Source of the DNA: Proteobacteria bacterium UBA2363
GTDB lineage: Bacteria; Pseudomonadota; Gammaproteobacteria; Xanthomonadales; UBA2363
Assembly (NCBI GenBank): GCA_002344355.1
Contig: DDTN01000051.1
Location: forward strand, 1 to 64,000
Length of the DNA stretch: 64,000 bases
Direction of reading: 5' to 3'
Below the pieces are notes generated by a model. That model saw nothing but the letters and a program-made list of their open reading frames with translations, was not told the DNA's origin and ran no database searches. Shown here piece after piece: positions 63,069 to 64,000 of the stretch. The translations under genes were made by a program, and so were the position numbers. Position 1 is the first letter of the stretch, and each line of letters begins with the position of its first letter.

Positions 63069-63692
63069 TCAAGGCGCCGGCGCCACGTCCTTGAACAGCC
63101 AGGCGCCCAGCTCGTTGCGGATCGCCTCCAGGGCCACCGGCCGGGTCGCCGAGAACAGGCGGGCGGCGACCAGGGCGCCGCCCTCGGCGAGGCGGGCGCG
63201 GACCTCGCGCAGCAGGGTCTGCTGCTGGTTGCGGCCCAGCTTGTCGGCCTTGGTGAGCAGGGCCATGGCCGGCAGGCCGCGGTCGGCGCAGGCCTCCAGC
63301 AGCAGCCAGTCGCTGTCCTTGAGCGGGTGCCGGCAGTCCATCACCAGGACCAGGCCGACCAGGCTCTGGCGCTCGCGGAAGTAGCGGCCCAGCTCCTGGC
63401 CCCACTGCGCGCGCATCGCCACCGGCACCTTGGCGTAGCCGTAGCCGGGCAGGTCGATGAGGCGATGCCGGGCATCGAGGTCGAACACCACCAGTTGCTG
63501 GGTGCGGCCGGGGGTGCGCGAGGTGCGGGCGAGGCCGGCGACGCCGGTCAGGGCGTTGATGGCGCTGGACTTGCCGGCGTTGGAGCGGCCCGCGAAGGCC
63601 AGCTCGCGGCCCTCGTCGGGCGGCAGGTCGGGCAGCCGGGGCGCGCTGCGGGCGAAGGTGGCGGAGGCGAACGGGTTTCTCACGGCCGCCAT
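63069..63692 (-). CDS. engB: Ribosome biogenesis GTP-binding protein EngB (YsxC/YihA)
   Basis: Essential GTPase involved in large-subunit assembly, 207 residues. Motifs: P-loop LAFAGRSNAGKSSAINALTG (near 28), G2 ARTSRTPGRTQQLVVFDLDA, G3 LIDLPGYGYAKVPVAMR (near 78), and G4 LLTKADKLGRNQQQTLLREV (near 145). The start is uncertain: ATG at 63692 (or 63695), or a GTG eight codons... three codons later (VRNPFASATF), because TATGAT on the minus strand (63691-63696) could be the -10 box. It is divergent from a cytochrome c gene, the order also seen in Pseudomonas. Confidence 0.93.
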   Translation of the reverse strand: MAAVRNPFASATFARSAPRLPDLPPDEGRELAFAGRSNAGKSSAINALTGVAGLARTSRTPGRTQQLVVFDLDARHRLIDLPGYGYAKVPVAMRAQWGQELGRYFRERQSLVGLVLVMDCRHPLKDSDWLLLEACADRGLPAMALLTKADKLGRNQQQTLLREVRARLAEGGALVAARLFSATRPVALEAIRNELGAWLFKDVAPAP

Positions 63693-63769
63693 CATAGAAG
63701 GTCGGCGGCGCCCGCCGGCCCCGGGCCCGACCCCGGCCGCCGCCTGAACCGCCTGCCGGCGGCGGCTGC

Positions 63770-63775
63770 TAGAAT
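63770..63775 (+). promoter_or_regulatory. -10 element of the cytochrome c gene
   Basis: TAGAAT, 41 bases upstream of the ATG at 63817. No clear -35. The divergent engB shows its own TATGAT at 63691-63696 on the other strand. Confidence 0.5.
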
Positions 63776-63816
63776 CGCCGCCCTGCAATGGAAACGGGTT
63801 CCCTGGAGTGTCCTTC

Positions 63817-64000
63817 ATGAGCATTCGGCTGCTTGTTGCGCTGGCGGGTCTGGCCAGCTTCGCCGTGCAGGCGCTGGAGGCGCCGCCGGTCGGTGATGCC
63901 CAGGCCGGCGCCGAGAAGGCCGCCGTCTGCGGCGCCTGCCACGGCCTGGACGGCAATTCCGCCAATCCGGCCTGGCCGAAGCTGGCCGGCCAGCACGCCG
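63817..64000 (+). CDS. Cytochrome c4-like protein, 3' truncated
   Basis: Start of a periplasmic c-type cytochrome cut by the window end (61 codons seen). Signal peptide MSIRLLVALAGLASFAVQA, then GDAQAGAEKAAVCGACHGLD with the heme-binding CGACH near residue 42, followed by GNSANPAWPKLAGQHA, which is the cytochrome c4 pattern. The complete protein would probably be dihaem, about 190-210 residues, carrying electrons to terminal oxidases. Neighbouring engB matches the Pseudomonas engB-cc4 order. Confidence 0.85.
   Translation, partial: MSIRLLVALAGLASFAVQALEAPPVGDAQAGAEKAAVCGACHGLDGNSANPAWPKLAGQHA

Overview
This is a very G+C-rich (roughly 70% by eye) bacterial chromosome segment that contains the replication-origin region. 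The block rpmH-rnpA-yidC / dnaA-dnaN-recF-gyrB, followed by tonB-exbB-exbD-exbD-pdxJ, resembles the origin-proximal order of Xanthomonas. The many exported proteins with a G-W-W/F-x-P...G-x-G module also point to the order Lysobacterales (Xanthomonadales), Gammaproteobacteria. The family and genus cannot be fixed from the sequence alone.

Layout. 1-5.3 kb: the end of a YadGH-type ABC exporter, a TatD DNase with a TerC/CBS/CorC membrane protein, and a secreted protein. 5.4-16.9 kb: the HrpB helicase and the origin block. The dnaA-dnaN gap looks like oriC, and recF carries two perfect parS-type palindromes, one just upstream of the gyrB -10 box. 17-25.2 kb: an inactive-transglutaminase 7TM protein with an ATP-grasp ligase, an M48 lipoprotein protease, a TPR protein and a TonB-ExbB-ExbD system with three ExbD paralogues. 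25.2-31.5 kb: pdxJ, an ECF sigma / membrane protein / PDZ protein operon on the minus strand, a secreted two-module protein and a DUF502 protein. 31.4-37.4 kb: a dispersed repeat, a YeaQ-type protein, fbp, a thioesterase, phhA divergent from an Lrp-type regulator, and a duplicated CSLREA beta-helix protein. 37.5-48.9 kb: YajD, a lipocalin, a secreted protein overlapping a rhomboid protease tail to tail, an AsmA-like protein, and a peptidase cluster (creatininase family, Tricorn-type S41, DUF885). 49-52.2 kb: a DJ-1-like exported protein with a two-component system. 52.3-55.7 kb: icd and aceK, separated by the second copy of the repeat. 55.7-64 kb: a lipobox methyltransferase, a 59-codon membrane ORF coupled to rluE, an ArsC-like protein, a methyltransferase, a DUF3060 protein, an EamA transporter overlapping apt, a secreted propeller-like protein, engB and a truncated cytochrome c.

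How it works together. The centre is replication initiation and chromosome organisation: DnaA, the beta clamp, RecF and gyrase, with candidate ParB-loading sites in the same few kilobases. To the right is an envelope-energisation cluster. Further right, most genes are envelope or periplasmic (proteases, secreted proteins, signalling) mixed with housekeeping metabolism (PLP, gluconeogenesis, Phe catabolism, the TCA/glyoxylate branch point, adenine salvage). No transposase, phage gene, CRISPR array, rRNA or tRNA was recognised. The main non-genic features are the parS pair, a ~127-bp dispersed repeat in two copies, and a 7-bp tandem array.
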